DNA of 64,000 bases from Lachnospiraceae bacterium (GCA_900766925.1 CAAFXG010000530.1:12523-76522); one strand, 5' to 3'; positions 16,393 through 25,086 are shown, counted from the stretch's first letter. Notes: generated by a model from the sequence alone, not told the origin. Made by a program: numbers and translations.

Positions 16393-17685
16393 CTATTTAT
16401 AGTAATCAAACTCTAAGCCATAAAGCTTTACAGTGTCGCCCTCCTGTATACCGAGCTCCTCTAATTGGTCAAGAATACCATTGTCCTTGAGGAACCGCTG
16501 AAAGAAAGCAAAGCCCTTCTCGGATTCAAGATTTGTATATCCCAGCATTCTCTCAATCCTCGGTCCTTCAACAATATACAGATGCTCATCCTTATCAGAT
16601 TTAATGACCTCAAACGGCAGCTCAGGATTATCCCTGAAGTCAACATCCATTTCTGATTCAAATTCAATTATTTCATCAGGAGCTTCTTTTACAAGCTTAT
16701 TGACATACCAGAGCAATTCATTTAAACCCTTACCTGACACAGCAGATATAGGAAATACCTTTATGCCCTTTGGCTCATATTCATCCTTGAGTAAAGTGAC
16801 TACAGTCTCATAATCATCCCCATACAACACATCACATTTATTGGCGGCAATTACCTGAGGTCGTGTGGCTAAATCCTTATTATAAGCCACAAGCTCTTTA
16901 TTAATCGCTTCTATATCTACAATCGGATCACGTCCCTCTGTAGACGCAGCATCAACCATATGAATTAACACCTTTGTCCTCTCTATATGACGCAGAAATT
17001 CAATTCCAAGTCCGACGCCCTCTGATGCACCCTCAATTATTCCCGGAATATCAGCAATCACAAATCCGTTCTTATCACCCAAATCAACAACACCAAGATT
17101 TGGATTTAGTGTTGTAAAATGATAATTGGCAATCTTTGGTCTTGCATTAGTTACTCTTGAAAGAAAGGTTGATTTACCTACATTTGGGAAGCCTACCAAT
17201 CCGACATCTGCAATCATTTTAAGCTCAAGAGTCACCCATAATTCCTTTGCAGGCTGTCCTGGCTGTGCATATTTTGGAGCCTGCATAACAGAGGTTACAT
17301 ACTGTCTGTTACCTTTGCCCCCACGACCGCCTTTAAGTAATGTGACAGGTTCTGTTTTGTTAGACATATCAAGAATAACCTTACCTGTTTCAAAATCCTT
17401 TACAACCGTTCCTGCAGGCACCTTAAGAATAATATCCTTGCCATTGGCGCCATGACAATTACGTTTGCCGCCCTCCTGTCCATCCTCTGCCTTATATTTA
17501 CGAACATGTCTGTAATCTGTTAATGTATTGAGTCCCGGATCCACAACAAAAATGACATCTCCGCCATCTCCGCCATCTCCACCGTCAGGACCACCATCAG
17601 GCACGTAAAGCTCACGCCGGAATGATACGTGTCCATCACCGCCTTTACCTGATCTTATATATATTTTTGCTCTGTCAGCGAACAT
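16393..17685 (-). CDS. obgE: GTPase ObgE/Obg
   Basis: 430 aa with all three Obg parts: the glycine-rich N-terminal domain (about 1-158; GGDGHVSFRRE and the repeated GGDGG segment), the G domain with GFPNVGKS, DIPGIIEG and the NKCD recognition motif, and the C-terminal OCT domain (about 350-430). Obg is an essential GTPase in 50S maturation and stress responses. GGGAGG lies six bases before the ATG. It has its own promoter after the rpmA terminator and heads the yhbY-nadD-yqeK-rsfS operon. Confidence 0.96.
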   Translation of the reverse strand: MFADRAKIYIRSGKGGDGHVSFRRELYVPDGGPDGGDGGDGGDVIFVVDPGLNTLTDYRHVRKYKAEDGQEGGKRNCHGANGKDIILKVPAGTVVKDFETGKVILDMSNKTEPVTLLKGGRGGKGNRQYVTSVMQAPKYAQPGQPAKELWVTLELKMIADVGLVGFPNVGKSTFLSRVTNARPKIANYHFTTLNPNLGVVDLGDKNGFVIADIPGIIEGASEGVGLGIEFLRHIERTKVLIHMVDAASTEGRDPIVDIEAINKELVAYNKDLATRPQVIAANKCDVLYGDDYETVVTLLKDEYEPKGIKVFPISAVSGKGLNELLWYVNKLVKEAPDEIIEFESEMDVDFRDNPELPFEVIKSDKDEHLYIVEGPRIERMLGYTNLESEKGFAFFQRFLKDNGILDQLEELGIQEGDTVKLYGLEFDYYK

Positions 17686-17759
17686 AGTTTTCCTCCCAAA
17701 ATAGAAATTGGCACTATTTATTATTTACAGAAAAATTGTTTATATTTCTCATGGCATTT

Positions 17760-17789
17760 AGTATATTATAATAGCACAAAATATGTCAA
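17760..17789 (-). promoter_or_regulatory. obgE promoter
   Basis: Minus strand: -35 TTGACA (17784-17789), 18 bp, -10 TATACT (17760-17765); ~70-nt leader to obgE. It lies just after the rpmA terminator. Confidence 0.7.
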
Positions 17790-17826
17790 TTGTCTCTAAG
17801 CAAATCACAAAACATAAATGTAGTGT

Positions 17827-17859
17827 TAAAAAAAGGACTGCTACAAATGTAACAGTCCT
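17827..17859 (-). terminator. Terminator of the rplU-prp-rpmA operon
   Basis: On the minus strand an 11-bp stem (AGGACTGTTAC pairing with GTAGCAGTCCT, 4-nt loop) is followed by seven T residues, 14 bp after the rpmA stop. Confidence 0.88.
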
Positions 17860-17872
17860 AAATCAACAAAAA

Positions 17873-18163
17873 TTACTCAGCTGATGATACAGGATAGATA
17901 GAAACCTGCTTTTTGTCTCTGCCCTTTCTCTCGAATCTGACAACACCATCTACAAGAGCAAATAATGTGTCATCTCCGCCGATACCAACGTTTACACCAG
18001 GATGAATCTTAGTTCCACGCTGTCTGTATAAAATATTACCAGCCTTAACAAACTGTCCGTCTGCACGCTTTGCTCCAAGTCTCTTAGACTCTGAGTCACG
18101 TCCGTTCTTAGTAGAACCAACACCCTTCTTATGAGCAAAGAACTGTAAATCTAATCTTAACAT
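17873..18163 (-). CDS. rpmA: 50S ribosomal protein L27 (with cleavable N-terminus)
   Basis: 96 aa. The N-terminus MLRLDLQFFAHKKG carries the Firmicutes-type extension; Prp cleaves after the two Phe residues to expose the mature AHKKG end that reaches the peptidyl transferase centre. The body has GSTKNGRDSESKRLG and QRGTKIHPG. It follows the prp gene by 5 bp and is the last gene of the unit, followed by a strong terminator. Confidence 0.97.
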   Translation of the reverse strand: MLRLDLQFFAHKKGVGSTKNGRDSESKRLGAKRADGQFVKAGNILYRQRGTKIHPGVNVGIGGDDTLFALVDGVVRFERKGRDKKQVSIYPVSSAE

Positions 18164-18168
18164 AGTAG

Positions 18169-18495
18169 TTACACCTCCTTGTAGTGTACTTGTAAAAACT
18201 TTGTTCCGTACTCCTTAGAAACACCCTTTATACCGAGCTCCAATGTACGAAGTAAAATATGTCCCTTCTCATCCGGTACGGATAAGAATCTGAAATCAAG
18301 AAATCCCGACTCACCCTGCTCTAGTTCATATCTATTATCGGTAAAGCAATCAATCGCATTGATTGTATTGACAGATAGAATTGATACTGCCGAGCATATT
18401 ATATCCTTGCCGTATTCAGCATAATCTGCATGTCCCTTAATGGAAAAACCGAGCAAAACATCGTCAGAATTCTTATAAAACGTTGCCTTTATCAT
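18169..18495 (-). CDS. prp: Ribosomal-processing cysteine protease Prp
   Basis: 108 aa. The catalytic pair His22 and Cys34 is visible in GHADYAEYGKDIICSAVS, at the family positions. Prp removes the N-terminal extension of L27, encoded 5 bp downstream. It lies between rplU and rpmA as in most Firmicutes. Length and motif leave little doubt. Confidence 0.95.
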   Translation of the reverse strand: MIKATFYKNSDDVLLGFSIKGHADYAEYGKDIICSAVSILSVNTINAIDCFTDNRYELEQGESGFLDFRFLSVPDEKGHILLRTLELGIKGVSKEYGTKFLQVHYKEV

Positions 18496-18503
18496 ATTAC
18501 AAA

Positions 18504-18809
18504 TTAAGCGTTGATAGCTTCAATCTTAACCTGAGTATAAGGCTGTCTGTGACCCTGCTTCTTATGATAGCCGGTCTTTCTCTTGTACTTGTAAACAATA
18601 ACCTTCTTGCCCTTGCCTTCGCCAAGAACAGTTGCCTTAACTGAAGAGTTCTTTACAGAATCTCCAACGAGCATATCAGAATCTGTGCTGATTGCAACAA
18701 CATCCAATGCTACTTCCTGGCCTTCCTCAACATTAAGCTTCTCAACCTTAATGATATCTCCTTCAGCTACCTTGTACTGCTTACCGCCTGTTGCTATAAT
18801 AGCGTACAT
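18504..18809 (-). CDS. rplU: 50S ribosomal protein L21
   Basis: 101 aa from ATG 18809 (MYAIIATGGKQYKV), preceded by AGGAGG seven bases upstream. KYKRKTGYHKKQGHRQPYT is the conserved C-terminal rRNA-binding part. The frame is open for 22 codons further upstream, but those lie in the structured leader and lack the family N-terminus, so the 123-codon reading is rejected. It is the first gene of rplU-prp-rpmA, with a strong promoter and a leader carrying two hairpins. Confidence 0.97.
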   Translation of the reverse strand: MYAIIATGGKQYKVAEGDIIKVEKLNVEEGQEVALDVVAISTDSDMLVGDSVKNSSVKATVLGEGKGKKVIVYKYKRKTGYHKKQGHRQPYTQVKIEAINA

Positions 18810-18888
18810 ATGGTTACCTCCTATTATCATTACTCGCCAGTTTCGGTGCTGCAAAAATGCAGACTTATACCACACTGTGCGGCATACC
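18810..18888 (-). ncRNA. Candidate L21 (rplU) mRNA leader
   Basis: Between the promoter start (~18887) and rplU the minus strand folds into two hairpins: 18866-18886 (9-bp stem, 3-nt loop, two G-U pairs) and 18849-18862 (CTGCA/TGCAG, 4-nt loop). An L21 leader at this position is an established ribosomal-protein autoregulatory element in Firmicutes. Whether this one fits the published covariance model needs a search. Confidence 0.6.
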
Positions 18889-18893
18889 CGAAT

Positions 18894-18922
18894 AATATAG
18901 CATTGTGTTATAATAATGTCAA
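18894..18922 (-). promoter_or_regulatory. rplU operon promoter
   Basis: Minus strand: -35 TTGACA (18917-18922), 17 bp, -10 TATATT (18894-18899). Confidence 0.8.
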
Positions 18923-19007
18923 GCTATTTTTTCAAAAAGTCTGGCAAAATTTTTGTTTTTATTTAGTCGTTCCATACATTCATATATCATAACAGGTTTA
19001 TCATTTG

Positions 19008-19433
19008 TTAAACAAATTCAATATCAGAAATATCGTCTATATTTATTACAGAACCATCTTCAAAAATCACTTGACGTTCGTGATAGTTTAGCTTTTTTAG
19101 TGTTCCGATTTTGATATCATAAGAGCCACCATCCTTCACAGAATCCGGTACAAAATAAGTATACTTAGCTTCCATGTTTCCATTTTCAAGAATATATCGT
19201 AATTTGTTATCTAATATCTGACGCTCATCCTCATCAAGCACAATCTTGCCGGAGGTAAGACGTCCGGATTCCTCAATTACTGCATCATATCCGGTGAGTG
19301 CCGCAAATGGAGCAAACTGCGCAGCTCTGTTACTCTCACTCATACGTGGATGCTTTTGTGATACATGATGTGGCATATCCAGAATATCATCATATCTGTG
19401 TTTATCGCTTCTGTTATTGTTAAAATTACTCAT
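19008..19433 (-). CDS. YolD-like protein
   Basis: 141 aa, soluble. YolD-like family features are visible: DDILDMPHHVSQKHPRMS, then RAAQFAPFAALTGYDAVIEE, and a C-terminal beta-rich part ending in GSVINIDDISDIEFV that resembles an SH3-like small barrel. YolD proteins are encoded next to UvrX/UmuC-type Y-family polymerases in Firmicutes and are thought to assist them. Here the start overlaps the polymerase stop (TAATG at 19433), confirming the pairing. Confidence 0.85.
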   Translation of the reverse strand: MSNFNNNRSDKHRYDDILDMPHHVSQKHPRMSESNRAAQFAPFAALTGYDAVIEESGRLTSGKIVLDEDERQILDNKLRYILENGNMEAKYTYFVPDSVKDGGSYDIKIGTLKKLNYHERQVIFEDGSVINIDDISDIEFV

Positions 19434-21001
19434 TATGCTTTATGTCCACCAATCTGATTGTTTCTTTCTATTGTAGTTGCACCCTCCTGAAAGCTTGTTC
19501 CCTTAAGGATTGCATTTTTACCATACTTCTTTTTGATTGAAATAACAGCCTCCTGTAAGCATCTTTCCTTCTTTTGTTCCTCTTTTTCCTGACGTTTAAT
19601 TCTTTCCTCTGCTTCATAGTCTACAAACAGGGACATTTGCTCATAGGATGTTTTTTCAACTGCCTTATTCTCATTTATAACATGATTAGCCGTTACATTA
19701 ATTCTCCTTACCAAAAGCCTGTAATTTACAATTTCCTGATAGAGGTTCATCATGGAATCAACTATTATTTTGGAGGAGGATGTATAACCATTTAAATTAA
19801 ATGTTCCGTGGGCATGCTTTGGAACACGCCTTCCGTAATTATCCGTTGTAACCGGTCCCTTGTAAGCCCTTGCCCTGTCAGGGTCCGTCAGATTTTCTAT
19901 ATCATATCCAACCGTAAGTACAATCTGGTCTGTAACAAGACATTTATCAACCAGATCAAGAACAAGAAGCTCTGTCATCTCCCTTACAATCACCTGCGCT
20001 TTATCGTATTCATACGGACAACGCAAAACCTGTCCTGAACTGATACTGTTGGTTGAAGGCTTATATTCCTTAATCTGAGATATCAAACATGGTTCAAAGC
20101 CCCATGCATGGTCAATCAGGAGCTCAGCATTAACGCCAAATAACTTATATAACAAATCTTCATTATAAAAATTATTTTCAGCTCCTATAGAGCATCTCGC
20201 AACATCTCCCATTGTGTACATTCCATGCTCCTGCAGTTTCTTTGCATATCCTCTTCCAACCCTCCAAAAATCGGTTATAGGTTCATGTGTCCACAACAAC
20301 TCTCTGTATTTACGCTCATCTAATGATGCAATTCTTACTCCGGCTTTGTCTGCCGGCATATGCTTAGCCACTATATCCATAGCCACCTTGCACAGATATA
20401 AATTAGTTCCTATTCCTGCGGTAGCTGTTATTCCGGTAGTTTCAAGCACATCCTTAATCATTTTAATTGCAAGCTCATGAGCCGTCATCCGGTATGTGTT
20501 AAGATAGTCAGTTGCATCAATAAATACCTCATCCACAGAATATACATGTATATCCTCAGGTGCAATATATTTCAAATAAATGTTATATATCTCATTACTG
20601 ACATCCATATATTTTGCCATCTGTGGCGGTGCAACTATATAGGAAACCTCCAGGGTGGAATCCTCATGCAGCTCCGTTGAATTATAAGATTTCCCGGTAA
20701 ATTTTCTATCAATTATTCCTGCACGTCTCTGTTCATTAACATTTCTGATTTTTTGAACTACCTCAAATAATCTGGCTCTTCCGGGTATACCATATTCCTT
20801 AAGCGAAGGGGAAACCGCCAGACATATTGTCTTTTCGGTACGACTCTCGTCTGCCACAACAAGGTTTGTAGTTAAGGGATTCATTCCCCTTACAACACAT
20901 TCCACAGATGCATAAAACGATTTTAAGTCAATTGCAATATATTGTCGTTGTCGCAAGCTATCATTTTGCCCTGGTTGAGCTGATTTTTCATATTCACTCA
21001 T
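19433..21001 (-). CDS. Y-family DNA polymerase (UvrX/UmuC-like)
   Basis: 522 aa. The palm motifs are intact: IAIDLKSFYASVE with D25 and the FY steric gate at 29-30, and HVYSVDEVFID with D157/E158. This is the translesion polymerase family; the lineage with a YolD partner is closest to UvrX/UmuC of Bacillus rather than DinB (Pol IV). An extra Glu/Lys-rich stretch lies near residues 460-480. AGGA lies seven bases before the ATG. It starts 15 bp after rng, with no promoter or SOS box in the gap, so expression depends on the upstream RNase gene. Confidence 0.9.
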   Translation of the reverse strand: MSEYEKSAQPGQNDSLRQRQYIAIDLKSFYASVECVVRGMNPLTTNLVVADESRTEKTICLAVSPSLKEYGIPGRARLFEVVQKIRNVNEQRRAGIIDRKFTGKSYNSTELHEDSTLEVSYIVAPPQMAKYMDVSNEIYNIYLKYIAPEDIHVYSVDEVFIDATDYLNTYRMTAHELAIKMIKDVLETTGITATAGIGTNLYLCKVAMDIVAKHMPADKAGVRIASLDERKYRELLWTHEPITDFWRVGRGYAKKLQEHGMYTMGDVARCSIGAENNFYNEDLLYKLFGVNAELLIDHAWGFEPCLISQIKEYKPSTNSISSGQVLRCPYEYDKAQVIVREMTELLVLDLVDKCLVTDQIVLTVGYDIENLTDPDRARAYKGPVTTDNYGRRVPKHAHGTFNLNGYTSSSKIIVDSMMNLYQEIVNYRLLVRRINVTANHVINENKAVEKTSYEQMSLFVDYEAEERIKRQEKEEQKKERCLQEAVISIKKKYGKNAILKGTSFQEGATTIERNNQIGGHKA

Positions 21002-21016
21002 AAATACATCCTACAA

Positions 21017-22171
21017 TTAATTAAATATTTCATGAATAGCCTTATGAACCTTTTTTCTGGTCATCTCAACAAGGCCAAGCCTGGTAATATCCACTACACT
21101 CGTCAATATTTCATCATCATTCACAGCCTTTTTGAGTTCAGATAAAAGCATTGTATTATATTCATTTGATTTCATGCTGATAAAGTCAACAATTATCATT
21201 CCACTCAAATTGCGTAATTTAAGCTGTCTTGCCAGCTCATAAGCAGCTTCAACATTCAGCTTATATATTATTTCCTCAGAATTACTTCCTTTAATAGCCT
21301 TGCCTGAATTAACATCGACAACAACCATCGCTTCAGTAGGTTCTATTACAAGATATCCACCGGATTTCAAATAAGCACGCTTAGAAAGTGATTTATCAAT
21401 AACCGTATTTAAATTATATAATGCTACCAAAGAAACCATCTCATCATTATATAATACAGGTTCGCATACATTGTTATCCTTACATTCTTCAATAACAGCT
21501 TCTATATCTGTAATAATCTGATAACCATCCTTTCTGCTGTATTTATCTATGTCATCTATATATTCAGCCTTTTTCTTATACATACACGAATACAAGGTTG
21601 AATACTTTGCTTTTTTCAACACCTCACATAGTTTACATAATAAATTTATTGTTTCATTTTCTAAAGTGTAATCATCAACCTCCGATGCATTTGTTCTAAT
21701 AATTGCGCCTAAACTAATATCTAATTTATTATATTTTATATATTCATCTATAATTGCCTTTACTTTATTTTTAAGTTTTTCTCGAACTGAAGCTTCTTTG
21801 ATCTTAGACGAGACTCCTACAATTCCATCGGTCTGTACTACTACATGAGAGCCGGTCATTGTAATATTAGTAGTTACGGATGCCTGCTTAGTTTTAATTT
21901 TATCCTTAGTTACCTGAACTGTAATTAAATCTCCAATTTTTAGATTTGTATCCCCGTGATAATCCTCCAAAGGCAAATAACAGCTTTCACCTTTAGAAAT
22001 GTCAACAAATGCAGCATTAATATTTTTGACTATATTTGACACTCTTCCAACATAGATATTGCCAATAAGAGAATCATCCTCGTAACATTTAATCATTTCA
22101 ACCTTATTATTTTTGAATAAAAATCCGACTTTTATTCCTCTTATCTCAGTTAATATAAACTTGTTATCCAT
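21017..22171 (-). CDS. rng: Ribonuclease E/G family protein
   Basis: 384 aa from ATG 22171 (MDNKFILTEIRG); GGTGG lies eight bases before it. The upstream in-frame GTG at 22183 overlaps this SD and is unlikely. The S1 domain is visible as YVGRVSNIVKNINAAFVDI, and the DNase I-like catalytic part has VVVDVNSGKA and GMIIVDFISM; the C-terminal LVEMTRKK matches the family. It processes rRNA and mRNA 5' ends. In related genomes rng usually lies between the DUF2344 gene and rplU; here a chemoreceptor gene and a polY-yolD pair flank it instead. The linker zinc-cysteine motif of RNase E is not evident. Confidence 0.9.
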   Translation of the reverse strand: MDNKFILTEIRGIKVGFLFKNNKVEMIKCYEDDSLIGNIYVGRVSNIVKNINAAFVDISKGESCYLPLEDYHGDTNLKIGDLITVQVTKDKIKTKQASVTTNITMTGSHVVVQTDGIVGVSSKIKEASVREKLKNKVKAIIDEYIKYNKLDISLGAIIRTNASEVDDYTLENETINLLCKLCEVLKKAKYSTLYSCMYKKKAEYIDDIDKYSRKDGYQIITDIEAVIEECKDNNVCEPVLYNDEMVSLVALYNLNTVIDKSLSKRAYLKSGGYLVIEPTEAMVVVDVNSGKAIKGSNSEEIIYKLNVEAAYELARQLKLRNLSGMIIVDFISMKSNEYNTMLLSELKKAVNDDEILTSVVDITRLGLVEMTRKKVHKAIHEIFN

Positions 22172-22218
22172 AAAACATTCCACCCAATCAGTTTAATATC
22201 TATTTACAAATATGCCAC

Positions 22219-22359
22219 TGTTGTAATAGCGGTAAACAAGGGTAATATTTAGACACACTTTCTCTTGGTTGGTACTATACCTGCGGAAAATATACGCTCA
22301 TAAAGTACCGGTGTTACCAAACATTCTAAATATTACCCTTGTTTACCGCTATTACAACA
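22219..22359. repeat. Palindromic (MITE-like) intergenic element 2
   Basis: A perfect 35-bp inverted repeat, arms 22219-22253 and 22325-22359, enclosing 71 bp that itself contains a smaller inverted pair (TTGGT...ACCAA and GGTACT...AGTACC). The ends read TGTTGTAATAGCGGTAAACA; the internal AATAGCGGTAAACA closely matches the AATAGCGATAAACA terminus of the element at 12648-12899. It fills the gap between the chemoreceptor stop and the rng start. No ORF and no obvious T-run next to the stem. Confidence 0.88.
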
Positions 22360-22370
22360 TTCCAAAATAA

Positions 22371-24344
22371 TTATTTTAGGTTGAACTGATTAATTGTATC
22401 CATAAGTACAACCGCACATTCACCAAGCTGAACAGAAATTGCAGAATTCTCCTCAGCACTTGCAGCATTCGCTTCAACCATCTCTGAAAGATTATGTAAG
22501 CTACTTGAAATCTCCTCAGTTGATTTTTTCTGATTATCTACATAATCGACAATCTCAGTAACCATCTTCGCATTATTTACAGACAACTCTCTTCCGGTTT
22601 GAATTGTTTTCTGTGTACGCTCAACAAGTTCCTTACCCTTATCCACAAAGAGAAGTGAACGGGAAATAACCTCTGAAATCTTTCTGCTTGATTCAGCACT
22701 GCTTGTAGATAATCCACCTATTTCTTCAGCTACAACAGCAAAGCCTCTTCCGGCCTCACCGGCTCTTGCAGCCTCTATTGAAGCATTAAGTGCAAGCAAA
22801 TTAGTCTGTGATGCAATTTCATTTATTTCAGATACGAAGCTTGCTATCTCATCATAGCATGCTGCAATATCGTTTATTGCATTAACAAGCTCATCCATTT
22901 CCTGATTACCAATTTCAAAACGGTTATTAGTCTCAGTTGTGTTATCCTTTATTGCTGAGAGAAGTGAAACTATCTTTTCCATCTCTTCTGTTATCTTATT
23001 CATCTCATCAGATGTTGAAGCTACATCTTCACTCTGAATTGAAGCTGTCGCAGCTACACCCTCACTTGTTTTGGATAATTCCTTTGAAAATCCAAGTACT
23101 GTATTAGCCTGCATATTCATCTCAGCAAAGCTTTCATTTAATACATCCATTATCTTAATAAGCGCAGTTTTGATTGTATCATAGTCACCGGCAAAGTCCA
23201 CATCAACAGTAAAGTTAAGATCCTTCTCAGAAATAGACGTAACAACCTTAGTTATCTCTGCTATGTACATTCTAAGTGACTGAATTGTCTGATTTAATTC
23301 AACAGACAATGTATTCATCTCCATTGACTGCTCATCCTCAATAAATTGATAATCAAGCTCACCATCTGCAATCTTACTTACATCCTTGGCAATACCCTCT
23401 AAAGGCTCAAACAGTGGTTTTACGTGATTAGCCAGTCGCTTACCTGTTACCTTACAAACCAAAAATCCATATGTAATAGCTATTATTATGGATATAATTG
23501 TAAGATTTACTATCCATGCAAATTTACTTACAACAACTACATTCCATCCTGTTGACTCAGCAATATTACTAATTGCCAGCTTCAGACCACCTTTATAATC
23601 AAAAAATAATGAATTTTTGAGAGTATCATTACATACTTTCTGATACTTTCCCTTATTTGCATCACTTATATTTGTACTGGATGTAGTAGAAAGTGCAAAT
23701 TTGTCGTTTGGATGTGTGAGAATCGTTCCATCCACGGTTGTTAAAAATACGTAATTACCACCATCATAAGAGCCTTCTATCAGAGATACAAGGTCATCCA
23801 TATACATATCAAGCCCTGCAACACCAATTGGAATACCATCCTTAAATATTGTCTTCGAAAGTGTAATACATATATTTCCCGTCTGTTCATCCACGTACGG
23901 GTCAGAGACATAAACATCTTCTTTACCAAATGATTCTTTGTACCATACTCTGTCAGAAACAACAAAATCCTCAGGCGGAAGCCATCCACCACTCATATAT
24001 GTCATTATTCCATCCTGATATACTACACCATCCTCTTGTACACAGACATACACCGCAGGTACATCATCATATTGTTCAACCATAATATCAACATATTGGG
24101 CATAATTATCGGAATTAGATACCGCCCCCAACGCAACAGTTTCAATAAATGCTTTTTTCTGAGAAATATTACTGTCAATTTCAGAGGAATATAATTTAAC
24201 CTTACTTATATTATTTTTAACAGTGTAAAAAATAATAACCGATACCAGAAGTAAACACGAAAAAAGTGAAATCCCCAGTATTATCTTCCGAACAAACTTA
24301 TTTGATTCTTTGTTAACCTTTGTACTTAACCTTTCAAATTGCAT
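22371..24344 (-). CDS. Methyl-accepting chemotaxis protein (Cache type)
   Basis: 657 aa from ATG 24344, which has GGAGGGG five bases upstream; the earlier ATG at 24362 overlaps that SD and is rejected. A first membrane helix (about 20-42) is followed by an extracellular double-Cache sensor of ~230 residues (VWYKESF, VSDPYVDEQTGNICITLSK, GVAGLDM), a second helix, a HAMP-like linker and the coiled-coil signalling domain. The hairpin tip is intact: EINEIASQTNLLALNASIEA, then ARAGEAGRGFAVVAEEIGGL. Cache domains of this type often bind amino acids or other small ligands, not predictable here. No che genes are nearby; it stands between DUF2344 and rng, which are normally neighbours. Confidence 0.93.
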   Translation of the reverse strand: MQFERLSTKVNKESNKFVRKIILGISLFSCLLLVSVIIFYTVKNNISKVKLYSSEIDSNISQKKAFIETVALGAVSNSDNYAQYVDIMVEQYDDVPAVYVCVQEDGVVYQDGIMTYMSGGWLPPEDFVVSDRVWYKESFGKEDVYVSDPYVDEQTGNICITLSKTIFKDGIPIGVAGLDMYMDDLVSLIEGSYDGGNYVFLTTVDGTILTHPNDKFALSTTSSTNISDANKGKYQKVCNDTLKNSLFFDYKGGLKLAISNIAESTGWNVVVVSKFAWIVNLTIISIIIAITYGFLVCKVTGKRLANHVKPLFEPLEGIAKDVSKIADGELDYQFIEDEQSMEMNTLSVELNQTIQSLRMYIAEITKVVTSISEKDLNFTVDVDFAGDYDTIKTALIKIMDVLNESFAEMNMQANTVLGFSKELSKTSEGVAATASIQSEDVASTSDEMNKITEEMEKIVSLLSAIKDNTTETNNRFEIGNQEMDELVNAINDIAACYDEIASFVSEINEIASQTNLLALNASIEAARAGEAGRGFAVVAEEIGGLSTSSAESSRKISEVISRSLLFVDKGKELVERTQKTIQTGRELSVNNAKMVTEIVDYVDNQKKSTEEISSSLHNLSEMVEANAASAEENSAISVQLGECAVVLMDTINQFNLK

Positions 24345-24390
24345 ATCGTCCCCTCCGTTCATATGACTTTACATAATACCACCAGCAATG

Positions 24391-25086
24391 TTAAAATCTG
24401 TTTCCCGCAGAAAGCAGTGTCTCAAGCGAATCTTTGTCACCCATATACGTTTCAAGTCTGTGAATCATATAATCATATCTATTATATACTACATCAGCAT
24501 AATTGCAAAGAGCTTCTACAACTAATTCCGGCTTAAGATTATCTTTACTTCCTGATGCAAGTAACATATATATACCATCCTCATGCCTGCTTATCTCATA
24601 AATAAAGGGTTTTATATCTGTAAGCTCTTCCTTACTCTTGGTTTTCTTCACTATCATAACTTTTTCCAAAGAAGAAAACTCTTCTATACAGGAAACAAGT
24701 TTATCCATGAAATTATTTTCACATTCCTCATTGGTGTATATATAATAATCTGATGCGGATACAATTGACATTGATGGTTTTGCATTATCCGGCAGAAGAA
24801 CTATGTCATGTACATGTATTCCATCAGGCATTGTCGCATTAAGTCTGTCCATCATATCCTTAGTTGATGTTACAGTGTTAAATTCTCCGTCAAAGTATTC
24901 TCCATCAGATGTCATACCCAGAGGCATCGGAGCAGCAAAGGAAATAATCTGATGAGGCGAAAAGCCCTTTGTATATGCGACATCCAGCTTGGCCCTTCTT
25001 ATTGCCTTTTGAAAGAAACGCATTATATCAAGGTGCCCAATGAATCTTAAAACTCCGGTTTTAGAATATTTAATCCTAAGCTTCAA
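24391..25086 (-). CDS. DUF2344 (TIGR03936-type) protein
   Basis: 231 aa from a TTG start at 25086: GGAGGAGG seven bases upstream and the resulting N-terminus LKLRIKYSKTGVLRFIGHLD matches the family. An in-frame ATG at 25104 lies upstream of the SD and is less likely. The start overlaps the end of the radical SAM gene by 11 bp. The family (radical SAM-associated, DUF2344) is nearly always beside a TIGR03960-type radical SAM gene and may be an RNA-modification partner; the biochemical role is not established. RAKLDVAYTKGFSPHQIISF is the second conserved block. Confidence 0.88.
   Translation of the reverse strand: MKLRIKYSKTGVLRFIGHLDIMRFFQKAIRRAKLDVAYTKGFSPHQIISFAAPMPLGMTSDGEYFDGEFNTVTSTKDMMDRLNATMPDGIHVHDIVLLPDNAKPSMSIVSASDYYIYTNEECENNFMDKLVSCIEEFSSLEKVMIVKKTKSKEELTDIKPFIYEISRHEDGIYMLLASGSKDNLKPELVVEALCNYADVVYNRYDYMIHRLETYMGDKDSLETLLSAGNRF

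Noticed and set aside
18810..18875. N-terminal extension of L21 (22 residues)
   Set aside because: The region is the structured leader; the ATG at 18809 has AGGAGG and the family N-terminus.
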